Under the pieces are notes generated by a model. The model was not told the DNA's origin, searched no databases, and saw only the letters and a list, made by a program, of their open reading frames with translations. From DATMMS01 sp036824145 (GTDB lineage: Bacteria > Chloroflexota > Dormibacteria > DASZGP01): a stretch of DNA of 36,399 bases. Below are positions 1-7,716 of the stretch, piece after piece. Made by a program: the position numbers and the translations under genes. The number at the start of each line of letters is the position of its first letter. Position 1 is the stretch's first letter. Location of the stretch: assembly GCA_036824145.1 (NCBI GenBank), contig DAITAT010000013.1:1-36399 (forward strand), in the 5' to 3' direction.

Positions 1-2
1 TC

Positions 3-102
3 AAACCGAAGGCTGACCTGCTTGACCGGACCTTTGAGATCAGCATCATCCTCAAAGGGCATCGACGGCGCCCTCGAGGTGGTCGGCGGATTGCTGTGGG
101 GC
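3..102 (+). pseudogene. DUF2127-family membrane protein, N-terminal fragment, frameshifted
   Basis: Reading from base 3 gives KPKADLLDRTFEISIILK. If one A of the AAA at 54-56 is skipped, the reading continues as GIDGALEVVGGLLW (about 58-99). Together they match the N-terminal pattern I associate with DUF2127 small membrane proteins (LLDRTFE..I.LKG.DG.LE.VGG). The resemblance stops near base 100, and the shifted frame hits a stop near 159-161. The true start lies to the left of the window. The gene points toward comM, which is also missing its 3' part, so both genes are cut at the same place. The frameshift could be a sequencing error in a short A/G run. Family assignment is from memory of the motif, without a search. 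Confidence 0.45.
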
Positions 103-158
103 GGCAAAAGGCCATCCGAGTTCAGGCCGCACGCGCGTAGGCATGGTGCAGGCCGCCT

Positions 159-1088
159 CTAGCACCGGCGTCGAGACCACAGGACCCTGCCCTGGGCGAG
201 GGTGAGGTCGCCCGGCCTGAAGGAAGCGCCACCCCCGATCAGCCCTGCTATCGAGATCGAATGGTGGGGCGACCGCAGTGGCGGCCGCCGCACCATTCCC
301 TCACCCCGAAGAACGCCTGCGATCGAGTGGATGGTGGTGACCTCCTTGGCCTCAGGCGTCGTCAGGTCCGGCAGCAGGCCGGCAAACGCCCTCGCCAGCA
401 TCGACTTGCCCGCGCCCGGCGGCCCGGTGAAGAGCACGTGGTGGCCGCCGGCCGCGGCAATCTCGAGGGCGCGTTTGGGGATTGCCTGCGCCTCGATCTC
501 GGACAGGTCGACCTCGGGCGGCACCGCCTCGCGGTTCTCGGCGAGGGCCGGCTGGACCGGTATCTCACTCTCGCCCCGCAGGTGCGCGACCACTTCGACC
601 AGAGTGCCGACCGGGTGCACCTTGAGGCCGGACCCGGCGGCCTCGACGGCGTTGGCGGTAGGCGCGAAGACCCGTTGGACGCCGCGCGCAGCCAGGTGGC
701 TGCTGAGAGCGAGCGCTCCACGGACTGGCCTCACACTGCCGTCGAGACCAAGCTCGCCGATGAAGGCGCTGTCACCGAGCCCGCTGTCGCCGCCCTCGAG
801 GCCGGGCTGCTGGGAAGAACGAAGAATGGCCACCGCGATCGCCAGATCGAAGGCGCTGCCCTCTTTTCGCAGCTCCGCCGGCGCCAGGTTCACGGTCAGG
901 CGATGAGCGGGAAAGCCGAAGCCGCTGTTGCGCATCGCCGAGCGCACCCTCTCCCTTGCCTCCTGCACGGCCTTGTCCGTCAGGCCGACGATGCTGAACG
1001 ACGGCAGACCCGCGGCGATGTCGGCCTCGACATCCACGCTGCGCGCCTGGATGCCGTCCAGGCAAGCCGTCAGGGATGACGCGATCAC
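159..1088 (-). pseudogene. comM: ComM/YifB-type Mg-chelatase-like AAA ATPase, 3' half missing
   Basis: ComM is a hexameric AAA+ helicase that helps branch migration during natural transformation. The N-terminal ChlI-like domain (about residues 1-170, VEADIAAGLPSFSIVGL, NLAPAELRKEGSAFDLAIA) and the Walker A motif GPPGAGKS (222-229) are intact. Family homology runs through GLIGGG and GDLTLAQG and then ends at residue ~303. The expected Walker B (LDELPEF), sensor and C-terminal domains are absent, and the frame closes after a non-homologous WSRRRC tail. The family is about 500 aa; this is 309, so it is very unlikely to hydrolyse ATP. The start is a GTG placed 8 nt after a TAATAT -10 box, suggesting a leaderless mRNA. 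It is either a real pseudogene or an assembly junction at the window edge. Confidence 0.85.
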
Positions 1089-1096
1089 AACCCAAT

Positions 1097-1117
1097 ATAT
1101 TACACATGTTTGTGTAA
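1097..1117 (-). promoter_or_regulatory. comM promoter with overlapping 7-4-7 palindrome
   Basis: On the minus strand TAATAT (1097-1102) lies 8 nt before the comM GTG, a spacing that puts the transcription start at the start codon. A perfect inverted repeat TTACACA-TGTT-TGTGTAA occupies 1100-1117 and overlaps the upstream edge of the -10 box, where a repressor would block polymerase. No good -35 hexamer is visible. Confidence 0.5.
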
Positions 1118-1148
1118 CTGCGCACGCCTAGCGCCGGCGTGCTGAAGA

Positions 1149-1520
1149 TCAGTCGAGGGCGACACCAGCGATATGGAAGCAGCCGCGACTGGCGCCGGCT
1201 CGATCCATGGCGACCGCGACCACGTCGATCCGCAATCCCATCCCAAGACGTGGGTGAAGCAGCCGGTATGTCTGGGCCAGCTCGCGGAGCTTGGTCAGCT
1301 TGCGGGAGGTTACCGCCTCTTGGGGGAGCCCGAAGTCGCCGCCGCGCCTGGCCTTGACCTCCACCAGCACCAGGCACGGCCCGTCGAGCATGACGAGGTC
1401 GATCTGGCCACTGCGCAGCCTCACATCACGCTCCACCAGGCGCATCCCTCTGCGCACCAGGTAGGCCTCAGCGGCCGCCTCCCCGGCGCGACCCAATGCG
1501 GCCCGGCGATCCCCCTCCAT
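1149..1520 (-). CDS. yraN: UPF0102 / YraN family protein
   Basis: A small protein (123 aa) of the restriction-endonuclease-fold UPF0102 family, whose biochemical role is not established. The family signature is clear: an N-terminal helix (GRAGEAAAEAYLVRRG), then SGQIDLVMLDG and LVLVEVKARR, which correspond to the G-E-I-D...V-E-V-K pattern carrying the nuclease-like D, E and K residues. Here the usual Glu before Ile-Asp is Gln (SGQID), a mild deviation. It starts at ATG 1520, nine bases after the rnhB stop, which is the common rnhB-yraN arrangement. It is probably the penultimate gene of the long ffh/trmD operon. comM follows 60 bp later from its own promoter. Confidence 0.9.
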   Translation of the reverse strand: MEGDRRAALGRAGEAAAEAYLVRRGMRLVERDVRLRSGQIDLVMLDGPCLVLVEVKARRGGDFGLPQEAVTSRKLTKLRELAQTYRLLHPRLGMGLRIDVVAVAMDRAGASRGCFHIAGVALD

Positions 1521-1529
1521 GGCGAGATA

Positions 1530-2252
1530 CTACTCTAAAGTGCTTTCGTAACCGCCAAACCACACGACGGGACCAGGATCGACGACCTCTCCCGACAGCA
1601 CCGCCTGAGCGACCGCCACCGGGGAGAAGCTGTGCCGGTGAATGGCGCAGGGGCCGAGCCGGGTCAGAGCCTCGGCGTGCGCCGGTGTGGAGTATCCGAA
1701 GTGGATCTCGAATCCGTAGCCGGGGTAGACCTCGGCCAGCTCTGTCATCTGCGCGTCGCGGGTGGTCTTGGCGATGATCCCGGCGGCCATGATGGAGCAG
1801 CTGCGCCGGTCGCCCTTGACCATCGCCTCCTGCGGCAGCGAACACTCGGGCACGGGGAAGCCGTCAATCAAGAGATAGTCGGGCTCCAGCTCGAGCGCTT
1901 CCACCGCCCGGAGCATCGCCAGCCGCCCGGCCACCGCGATGTTCACGATGTCGATCTCGTCGTGTTCGGCCTGGCCCACCCCGATGCCCACGGCGACCCG
2001 CCGGATCGCGATCGCCAGCTCCGCGCGCTTCTCTGGCGGCAGCAGCTTGGAGTCGTTGATCCCGGGGATTTCCACGCCCATCGGCAGCAGCACGGCAGCG
2101 GCTACCACCGGCCCCGCCAGCGGCCCGCGGCCGGCCTCGTCGACACCGGCGACCAGCACGTGCCCCTGCAGGCGGGCTGCCCGCTCCCGTAGCCAGACGT
2201 CAGTCGGCGGGATCTCCATGGGGAGCGCCGGCTGGGCGTGGGTACGCGGCAT
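1530..2252 (-). CDS. rnhB: Ribonuclease HII
   Basis: Cleaves the RNA strand of RNA-DNA hybrids and removes single ribonucleotides from DNA. The four acidic active-site residues are in place: D38 and E39 in GVDEAGRGPLAGPVV, D130 in LLIDGFP, and D166 in GIIAKTTRD. KGDRRSCSIMAAGIIAK and GYSTPAHAEAL are also family-typical. Length 240 aa is slightly long because of an N-terminal extension; ATG codon 12 (base 2219) is an alternative start. Neither start has an obvious ribosome-binding site. It lies 15 bp downstream of rplS, the standard rplS-rnhB neighbourhood, and reads into yraN. Confidence 0.95.
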   Translation of the reverse strand: MPRTHAQPALPMEIPPTDVWLRERAARLQGHVLVAGVDEAGRGPLAGPVVAAAVLLPMGVEIPGINDSKLLPPEKRAELAIAIRRVAVGIGVGQAEHDEIDIVNIAVAGRLAMLRAVEALELEPDYLLIDGFPVPECSLPQEAMVKGDRRSCSIMAAGIIAKTTRDAQMTELAEVYPGYGFEIHFGYSTPAHAEALTRLGPCAIHRHSFSPVAVAQAVLSGEVVDPGPVVWFGGYESTLE

Positions 2253-2267
2253 CCGCGCAGCAGACTC

Positions 2268-2609
2268 TTAGCGCTGCTCTTTGATGCGCGCCTGCTTGCC
2301 CACCTTGTCGCGCAGGTAGAAGAGCTTGGCCCGGCGCACCTGGCCGTGCCTGATCACCTCGACCTTGTCGATGCGCGGCGAATGCATCAGGAAAGTGCGC
2401 TCGACGCCGACACCGTGGGCGACGCGCCGGACGGTGAAATTCTCCTTGAGGCCCGCCCTGGCGATCGCGATGACCAGGCCTTCAAAGACCTGGATCCGTT
2501 CGCGCGTCCCCTCGACGACCTTGACGTGGACGCGAACAGTGTCGCCGGCACGCAGCTTGGGAGTGTCCGCCTTCAGGTAGTCCTTTTCGACGGCCTCGAT
2601 GATGTTCAT
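2268..2609 (-). CDS. rplS: Large ribosomal subunit protein bL19
   Basis: bL19 sits at the 30S-50S interface. The 113-aa product begins MNIIEAVEKDYLK and carries the family core GDTVRVHVKVVEG, RIQVFEGLVIA and RRVAHGVGVERTF. The C-terminus (VRRAKLFYLRDKVGKQARI) is complete. I place the start at ATG 2609, where AAAGGAG lies 7 nt upstream and the ATG overlaps the trmD stop (ATGA). The open frame extends further upstream only because trmD has high GC in that frame. Translational coupling to trmD is the usual arrangement of the rpsP-rimM-trmD-rplS operon. Confidence 0.97.
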   Translation of the reverse strand: MNIIEAVEKDYLKADTPKLRAGDTVRVHVKVVEGTRERIQVFEGLVIAIARAGLKENFTVRRVAHGVGVERTFLMHSPRIDKVEVIRHGQVRRAKLFYLRDKVGKQARIKEQR

Positions 2610-3328
2610 TTGGGTTCTCCTTTGTTGAAGGCGCCCGTCCAGGCGGTGCCGGTCGAAGGGTGGAGCAGCTCGGGGCGGCGAGTCCGGGTGCGCTCGGTCG
2701 CCATTTCCGCTCTCCATTTTCGGATCATCTCGTGGTTGCCCGAGAGCAGGACCTCGGGAACTCGCTGGCCCTCGAAGTCGACCGGGCGAGTGTACTGGGG
2801 GTGCTCCAGGAGCCCCCGTGAAAATGAGTCGCTGGCGGCGGAGGTGTCGTCACCGAGCACCCCGGGGACGTACCGCGCGACCACCTCGATCAGCACCATG
2901 GCGGCCAATTCGCCGCCGCTCAGGATGTAGTCACCGATGCTGACTTCGTAGTCGGCCAAGCCGGTTCGAACCCGCTCATCGAAGCCCTCGTAGCGCCCCG
3001 CCACCAGGACCAGGCGTGGTAACGTGGCAAATTCCGCGGCCAATTGCTGGTCGAGCAACCGGCCCTGGGGCGTGAGCACGACGCAGGGCGCCGGGCCGGC
3101 CTGCTGGAGTTGGCGCACGGCTTTGAAGATCGGCTCCGGCTTGAGCACCATCCCCGGGCCGCCCCCATACGGGATGTCGTCTACCTGGCGATGCTTGTCG
3201 CCGGCGGATTCCCTGAGGTCGTGGGCGTCCACCTGCAGCAGTCCCCGCTCGATGGCGCGCCCCACGACCCCGGCGCCGAGGGGCCCGGGGAAGACGCCCG
3301 GGAAAAGCGTAACCACGTCGAAGATCAC
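2606..3328 (-). CDS. trmD: tRNA (guanine-N1-)-methyltransferase TrmD
   Basis: Methylates G37 of tRNAs with G36, preventing +1 frameshifting; a SPOUT (trefoil-knot) S-adenosylmethionine enzyme acting as a dimer. Visible signatures are MIFDVVTLFPGVF at the start, DDIPYGGGPGMVLKPEP, the cofactor-binding segment GRYEGFDERV, the knot sequence SIGDYILSGGELAAMVLIE, and LEHPQYTRPVDFEG plus LLSGNHEMIRKWR in the C-terminal domain. The start is GTG at 3328, overlapping the rimM stop (GTGA); the stop overlaps the rplS ATG. Length 240 aa is normal. It is co-translated with rimM and rplS. Confidence 0.97.
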   Translation of the reverse strand: MIFDVVTLFPGVFPGPLGAGVVGRAIERGLLQVDAHDLRESAGDKHRQVDDIPYGGGPGMVLKPEPIFKAVRQLQQAGPAPCVVLTPQGRLLDQQLAAEFATLPRLVLVAGRYEGFDERVRTGLADYEVSIGDYILSGGELAAMVLIEVVARYVPGVLGDDTSAASDSFSRGLLEHPQYTRPVDFEGQRVPEVLLSGNHEMIRKWRAEMATERTRTRRPELLHPSTGTAWTGAFNKGEPK

Positions 3329-3828
3329 GGGACCACCTCCTCCTCGGGGAGGTCGACGACCATGCGGCCGGCCGCCAGGTCAATCGATCGAACCACCTCC
3401 GAAACCGCCGGCACCAGCACCTGACGGTCTTCTGCCGAGAGGAGATAGATGTCGTTGGCAGGGTTGTCGATGATATCGGTGATCTCGCCTAGCCTGGTAC
3501 CGGCGATATCGAAGACCTCCAGGCCCAGCAATTGCCAGTGGTAGTAGGAGCCCTCCGGCAGTGGCTGGACCTCAGCGGTCTCGATCTCCAGATATTTGCC
3601 GCGCAGGTCGTCAGCAAGATCGCGGTCGTCGACGCCGATGAGCTTCAGGACCAGGGTGCCGGCGCCGTTGCGCACCGCTTCCACCTGCCGGACGGCAGCG
3701 CCGGCGCGCACCGACAGCCCGGGCTTGAACCGCCCGGTGTCATCGGTAAGCGGCTCCACCTCGACCTCGCCGTTGAGCCCCACGGCCCTGCGGACGTAGC
3801 CGATCCTGACGTGTTCGGGCGCCTTCAA
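3325..3828 (-). CDS. rimM: Ribosome maturation factor RimM
   Basis: Assists assembly of the 30S head by binding uS19. The 167-aa product has the N-terminal RimM barrel (VRIGYVRRAVGLNGEVEVEPL) and a C-terminal PRC barrel (LLGLEVFDIAGTRLGEITDI, LVPAVSEVVRSIDLAAGRM, VDLPEEEVV). I chose the TTG at 3828. It follows the khpA stop by one base, and the khpA 3' end supplies GAGGAG six bases upstream. The normal family length (165-175 aa) agrees. The longer open frame up to 3957 is the shadow of khpA. The stop overlaps the trmD GTG. Confidence 0.93.
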   Translation of the reverse strand: MKAPEHVRIGYVRRAVGLNGEVEVEPLTDDTGRFKPGLSVRAGAAVRQVEAVRNGAGTLVLKLIGVDDRDLADDLRGKYLEIETAEVQPLPEGSYYHWQLLGLEVFDIAGTRLGEITDIIDNPANDIYLLSAEDRQVLVPAVSEVVRSIDLAAGRMVVDLPEEEVVP

Positions 3829-3829
3829 C

Positions 3830-4195
3830 CTACTCCTCGACCGCCTCTGGTGACGGCGGCTCGGCGCCGGCGGGGGTGTCCTCGATCGGCGCCCCGGCGG
3901 TGACTGGTTCGCCCTCGTCCGCTTGGATGTAAGGCTCCCTTTCATCATCGTCGGCAATCACCTCCACGTTGACGCGGTGGTGTTCCTTGATCGCAGACGC
4001 CTTTACCAGCGAGCGGATGGCCTCGATGTTCCGTCCGCCCTTGCCGATGACTCGGCCGACGTCGCCGGGATCCAGTCGAATCTCAAGCGTCTCCGAGCGT
4101 CCGCGGCCCTGGACCGCCGCAACCACGACAGCGTCCGGGTGGTCAACGATGTTCTTGACGATGAAGTCGACCAGGTCGACGTAATCGACAGTCAT
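3830..4195 (-). CDS. khpA: KH-domain RNA-binding protein KhpA, with acidic tail
   Basis: A type II KH RNA-binding protein of the KhpA/YlqC family, implicated in sRNA/mRNA binding and cell-envelope control together with KhpB in other bacteria. The KH domain covers residues ~1-82, with the GxxG loop in GRVIGKGGRNIEAIRSLV. The family is normally about 76-80 aa. Here 40 further residues form an acidic, Pro/Ala-rich tail (DDDEREPYIQADEG...PSPEAVEE). It lies between rpsP and rimM, its canonical position, with its ATG overlapping the rpsP stop (ATGA). The neighbouring bS16 carries a similar but longer tail. Confidence 0.93.
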   Translation of the reverse strand: MTVDYVDLVDFIVKNIVDHPDAVVVAAVQGRGRSETLEIRLDPGDVGRVIGKGGRNIEAIRSLVKASAIKEHHRVNVEVIADDDEREPYIQADEGEPVTAGAPIEDTPAGAEPPSPEAVEE

Positions 4196-4749
4196 TGGGC
4201 GCCCTCCTCGGTCTTGGCCTCGACCGCTTCCCCCTCATCGGCGGCTCCCGCGACGGGTTCAGCTTCAGCTTCTGCCCCGGGGGCGGATTCCGTGTCAGTT
4301 TGGGGAGCAGCCCCGGTTGCTGCCGGCGCTTCGGTCGCATCAGTTGACTCCGCCTCGGCCGTGGCGGCTTCCTCGCCGGTCTCGGCTACGGCCTCGGGAA
4401 CCGGCTCGGGCTCCGCCGCAGCCGTCTCGGCCGCGCGGGCCTTGGCAATCTGCTTCTTCGACACCTTGGGCGCCTTTTCGACCTTGTCGTACTTAGGCCC
4501 GGTGTGCTCCAGGACGCCTTCGGCGACCAGCAGCTGGCGGGCGATGTCGGTCGGCTTGGCCCCCTTGCTGATCCATTCCAGGACCCTCTCCGCGTCGACC
4601 TTGACGAGAGCCGGGTTCTGCAGCGGATCGTAGGTGCCGACCGCCTCGATGAAGCGGCCGTCGCGCGGCGAGCGGGCGTCCGCCACCACCAGCCGATAGA
4701 AAGGCCGCTTTCTGGCGCCCACGCGCCGAAGTCTGATCTTTACTGCCAA
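4192..4749 (-). CDS. rpsP: Small ribosomal subunit protein bS16 with ~95-aa acidic extension
   Basis: bS16 binds 16S rRNA in the 30S body. Residues 1-~88 are a normal S16: AVKIRLRRVGARKRPFYRLVVADAR, DGRFIEAVGTYDP, and ERVLEWISKGAKPTDIARQLL. After a short basic linker (KAPKVSKKQIAKARA) comes about 90 residues almost entirely of Ala, Glu, Pro, Thr and Gly, strongly acidic and surely disordered. The start is TTG at 4749, with AGGAGG six bases upstream overlapping the ffh stop. The reading frame is unbroken and closes precisely on the khpA ATG, so the tail is not a frameshift product. Short tails on S16 are known; this one more than doubles the protein. Confidence 0.95.
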   Translation of the reverse strand: MAVKIRLRRVGARKRPFYRLVVADARSPRDGRFIEAVGTYDPLQNPALVKVDAERVLEWISKGAKPTDIARQLLVAEGVLEHTGPKYDKVEKAPKVSKKQIAKARAAETAAAEPEPVPEAVAETGEEAATAEAESTDATEAPAATGAAPQTDTESAPGAEAEAEPVAGAADEGEAVEAKTEEGAQ

Positions 4750-4758
4750 AGGTTCCTC

Positions 4759-6096
<1,338 letters not shown>

Positions 6097-6097
6097 G

Positions 6098-6430
6098 TCA
6101 GGGCAAGCCCTTGACAGTCTTGCGGAGCTTCGATAGCTCGCCTTCGAGTTCATCGAGGCGGTCGGTAAGGTTGTTTCGATCCTTCTGCCGCTGCTCTTCC
6201 GCGGCGATCAGCCCCAGTTTAGACTCGTACGCTCGCAGTACCGCCTCGGCTCGGTGGACGAGATCGTAGACGGCGGTCCGGCTGACGCCCTGGGCGCTGG
6301 CGATCTCGGCGTACGACCAGTCACGCTCGAGATGGAGGCGAAGCGTCTCACGCTGATGTTCGGTCAGAAGCTCCGCGTACGCGTCGAGGAGAGCAAGCAG
6401 GCGTCGCCGCCGTTCGATGTCAAGTGTCAC
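6098..6430 (-). CDS. ylxM: YlxM/p13-like helix-turn-helix protein (UPF0122)
   Basis: YlxM proteins are small HTH proteins encoded next to ffh; in streptococci YlxM modulates SRP activity. The sigma-70 region-4-like HTH is clear (LLTEHQRETLRLHLERDWSYAEIA, then QGVSRTAVYDLVHRAE). It is followed by a C-terminal coiled coil (LTDRLDELEGELSKLRK). The GTG start at 6430 lies 8 nt after a TATACT -10 box, so the mRNA is probably leaderless. A perfect 8-6-8 palindrome straddles the start codon, which makes autoregulation by this HTH protein a testable idea. It is the first gene of the ffh-trmD-rnhB operon. Length 110 aa is typical. Confidence 0.9.
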   Translation of the reverse strand: MTLDIERRRRLLALLDAYAELLTEHQRETLRLHLERDWSYAEIASAQGVSRTAVYDLVHRAEAVLRAYESKLGLIAAEEQRQKDRNNLTDRLDELEGELSKLRKTVKGLP

Positions 6431-6444
6431 TACTTGACAGTATA
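6418..6444 (-). promoter_or_regulatory. ylxM-ffh operon promoter with 8-6-8 palindrome over the start codon
   Basis: On the minus strand TATACT (6439-6444) is followed after 8 nt by the ylxM GTG. Inverted arms TGTCAAGT (6418-6425) and ACTTGACA (6432-6439) match perfectly around a 6-base spacer holding the start codon. The palindrome fills the space between the -10 box and codon 4. No convincing -35 is seen. Confidence 0.55.
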
Positions 6445-6481
6445 TCGAAGGGGCGCCCTCTAGCCGGGGCGGCGGTCCAAG

Positions 6482-6739
6482 TCAGTCTGACTCCGGGAAG
6501 TCGACGGGATGAGAGTCCGCGATCAAAGCGTGGGCTTCGGACAGCCGGTCCTCGGGCACCAGTAGGCTGACCTCCCCCATCGATCCGACCGTCAGACCGA
6601 TGATCCGCCCCGAGGCTTCCTGGCGCGCGACCACCGGGAAGCCCGCGGTTTCCAATGCGGCCTTCAGCACCTCGGCCACGAGGGGATCGACCACCGTCAG
6701 CACGGCCCAGTCCCCATCGCGGTCGCCGGGATCGGTCAC
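6482..6739 (-). CDS. DUF2007-like small protein
   Basis: 85-aa soluble protein. The pattern WAVLTVVDPLVAEVLKAALETAGFPVVAR ... GEVSLLVPEDRLSEAHALI matches the DUF2007 (putative signal-transducing) fold: a ferredoxin-like unit with an early Asp-Pro, a helix, a variable middle and a final V-P-E-x-x-x-x-A-x-x-L-I stretch. Function is unknown; DUF2007 domains resemble PII-like modules. The GTG start at 6739 overlaps the ftsY stop (GTGA), so it is translated with ftsY and is the last gene of the smc-ftsY unit. Assignment is by motif memory only. Confidence 0.75.
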   Translation of the reverse strand: MTDPGDRDGDWAVLTVVDPLVAEVLKAALETAGFPVVARQEASGRIIGLTVGSMGEVSLLVPEDRLSEAHALIADSHPVDFPESD

Positions 6740-7668
6740 GCCGCCGTCTCAAACAACGAGTCCACGTACGCCAGCGGGTCGAACACCTCCAGGTCGGTGG
6801 CCTGCTCGCCGGTGCCCACCAGCTTTACCGGCACCCCGAACTGCTCCTCGAGCCCGAGGATCACGCCCCCGCGGGCGCTGCCATCGAGCTTGGCTACCAC
6901 CAGGCCGGTCAGGCGTAGCGTCTGGCCGAACAGATGGGCCTGTTGGATCGAGTTCTGCCCGATAGCGGCGTCGAGGACCAGAAGGGTCTCGTGAGGAGCG
7001 TCAGGCATCGCCTTGCCGATGGTGCGCTCGATCTTCTTGAGCTCCTCCATCAGGTTTGGCTGCGTATGCAGGCGCCCGGCGGTGTCGATGACGACCGCGC
7101 CCGCGCCGCGCGCCCGGCCGGCCTCCACGGCGGCGAAGGCAACCGACGCCGGGTCCGACCCGGGCTCGCTGCTGACGAGGTCGCAGCCAAGCCGGTCCGC
7201 CCACAGCCGGAGTTGCTCGATGGCGCCGGCGCGAAAGGTGTCAGACGCCCCCAAGAGGACCGTGCGCCCTTGGCCCTGGAGCCGCGCCGCGATCTTGGCC
7301 ACGGTTGTGGTCTTGCCAGCCCCGTTGACGCCCACGACGAGGTAAACGAGTGGGTTACCGGTGGCGGCGAGGCCCCGCGGGCGCCACTCCATCCGGTTGA
7401 CAAGCAGGCTTCGGAGCCCGGCCACTACCTGGCGGGAGTCGCGCATCTTGAGACGCTCGGCCTCAGCGCGGATGTCGGCGCTCAGCCGCAGCCCGATCTC
7501 CGGACCCAGGTCGGCACTCATCAGCGTCTCCTCGACCAGGTTCCAGAACTCCTCGTCGATGGCGCCATAGGCTGCCAGCCCGGTCAGCCCCTGGCGTAGG
7601 CCGGCGGTGCTGGAGGCGATCCTTTCACGGAGGCGGCCGAAAAGCCCCGGCTTCCTGGTCTCGGTCAT
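6736..7668 (-). CDS. ftsY: SRP receptor GTPase FtsY
   Basis: Membrane-associated receptor for the Ffh-ribosome complex. The NG domain is complete: N domain (~10-95), P-loop GVNGAGKT (113-120), SDTFRAGAIEQL, DTAGR (195-199), and AKLDGSARGG followed by LVGTGEQATDLEVFDP. At 310 aa it is the short form without the acidic N-terminal A domain; the first ~25 residues (GLFGRLRERIASSTAGLRQGL) can form the amphipathic membrane-targeting helix. The ATG at 7668 is 48 bp after the smc stop. The smc-ftsY pairing and nearby ffh are conserved in Gram-positive-type genomes. Confidence 0.96.
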   Translation of the reverse strand: MTETRKPGLFGRLRERIASSTAGLRQGLTGLAAYGAIDEEFWNLVEETLMSADLGPEIGLRLSADIRAEAERLKMRDSRQVVAGLRSLLVNRMEWRPRGLAATGNPLVYLVVGVNGAGKTTTVAKIAARLQGQGRTVLLGASDTFRAGAIEQLRLWADRLGCDLVSSEPGSDPASVAFAAVEAGRARGAGAVVIDTAGRLHTQPNLMEELKKIERTIGKAMPDAPHETLLVLDAAIGQNSIQQAHLFGQTLRLTGLVVAKLDGSARGGVILGLEEQFGVPVKLVGTGEQATDLEVFDPLAYVDSLFETAA

Positions 7669-7716
7669 CAGGTGCTGAGGCTACCCGAAGCCCGACTCGA
7701 ACGCGCTGTCCGGCCG

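Noticed and set aside
1..62. Minus-strand ORF start MPFEDDADLKGPVKQV running off the left edge
   Set aside because: The plus strand over the same bases reads as a DUF2127 N-terminus, a better explanation; the minus reading matches nothing I know.
2610..2717. N-terminal extension of bL19
   Set aside because: Lies inside trmD; bL19 starts at MNIIEAVEKD with its own ribosome-binding site.
3829..3957. N-terminal extension of RimM
   Set aside because: It overlaps khpA in another frame, is Arg/Pro/Ser-rich and lies outside the RimM domain; TTG 3828 has a good GAGGAG.
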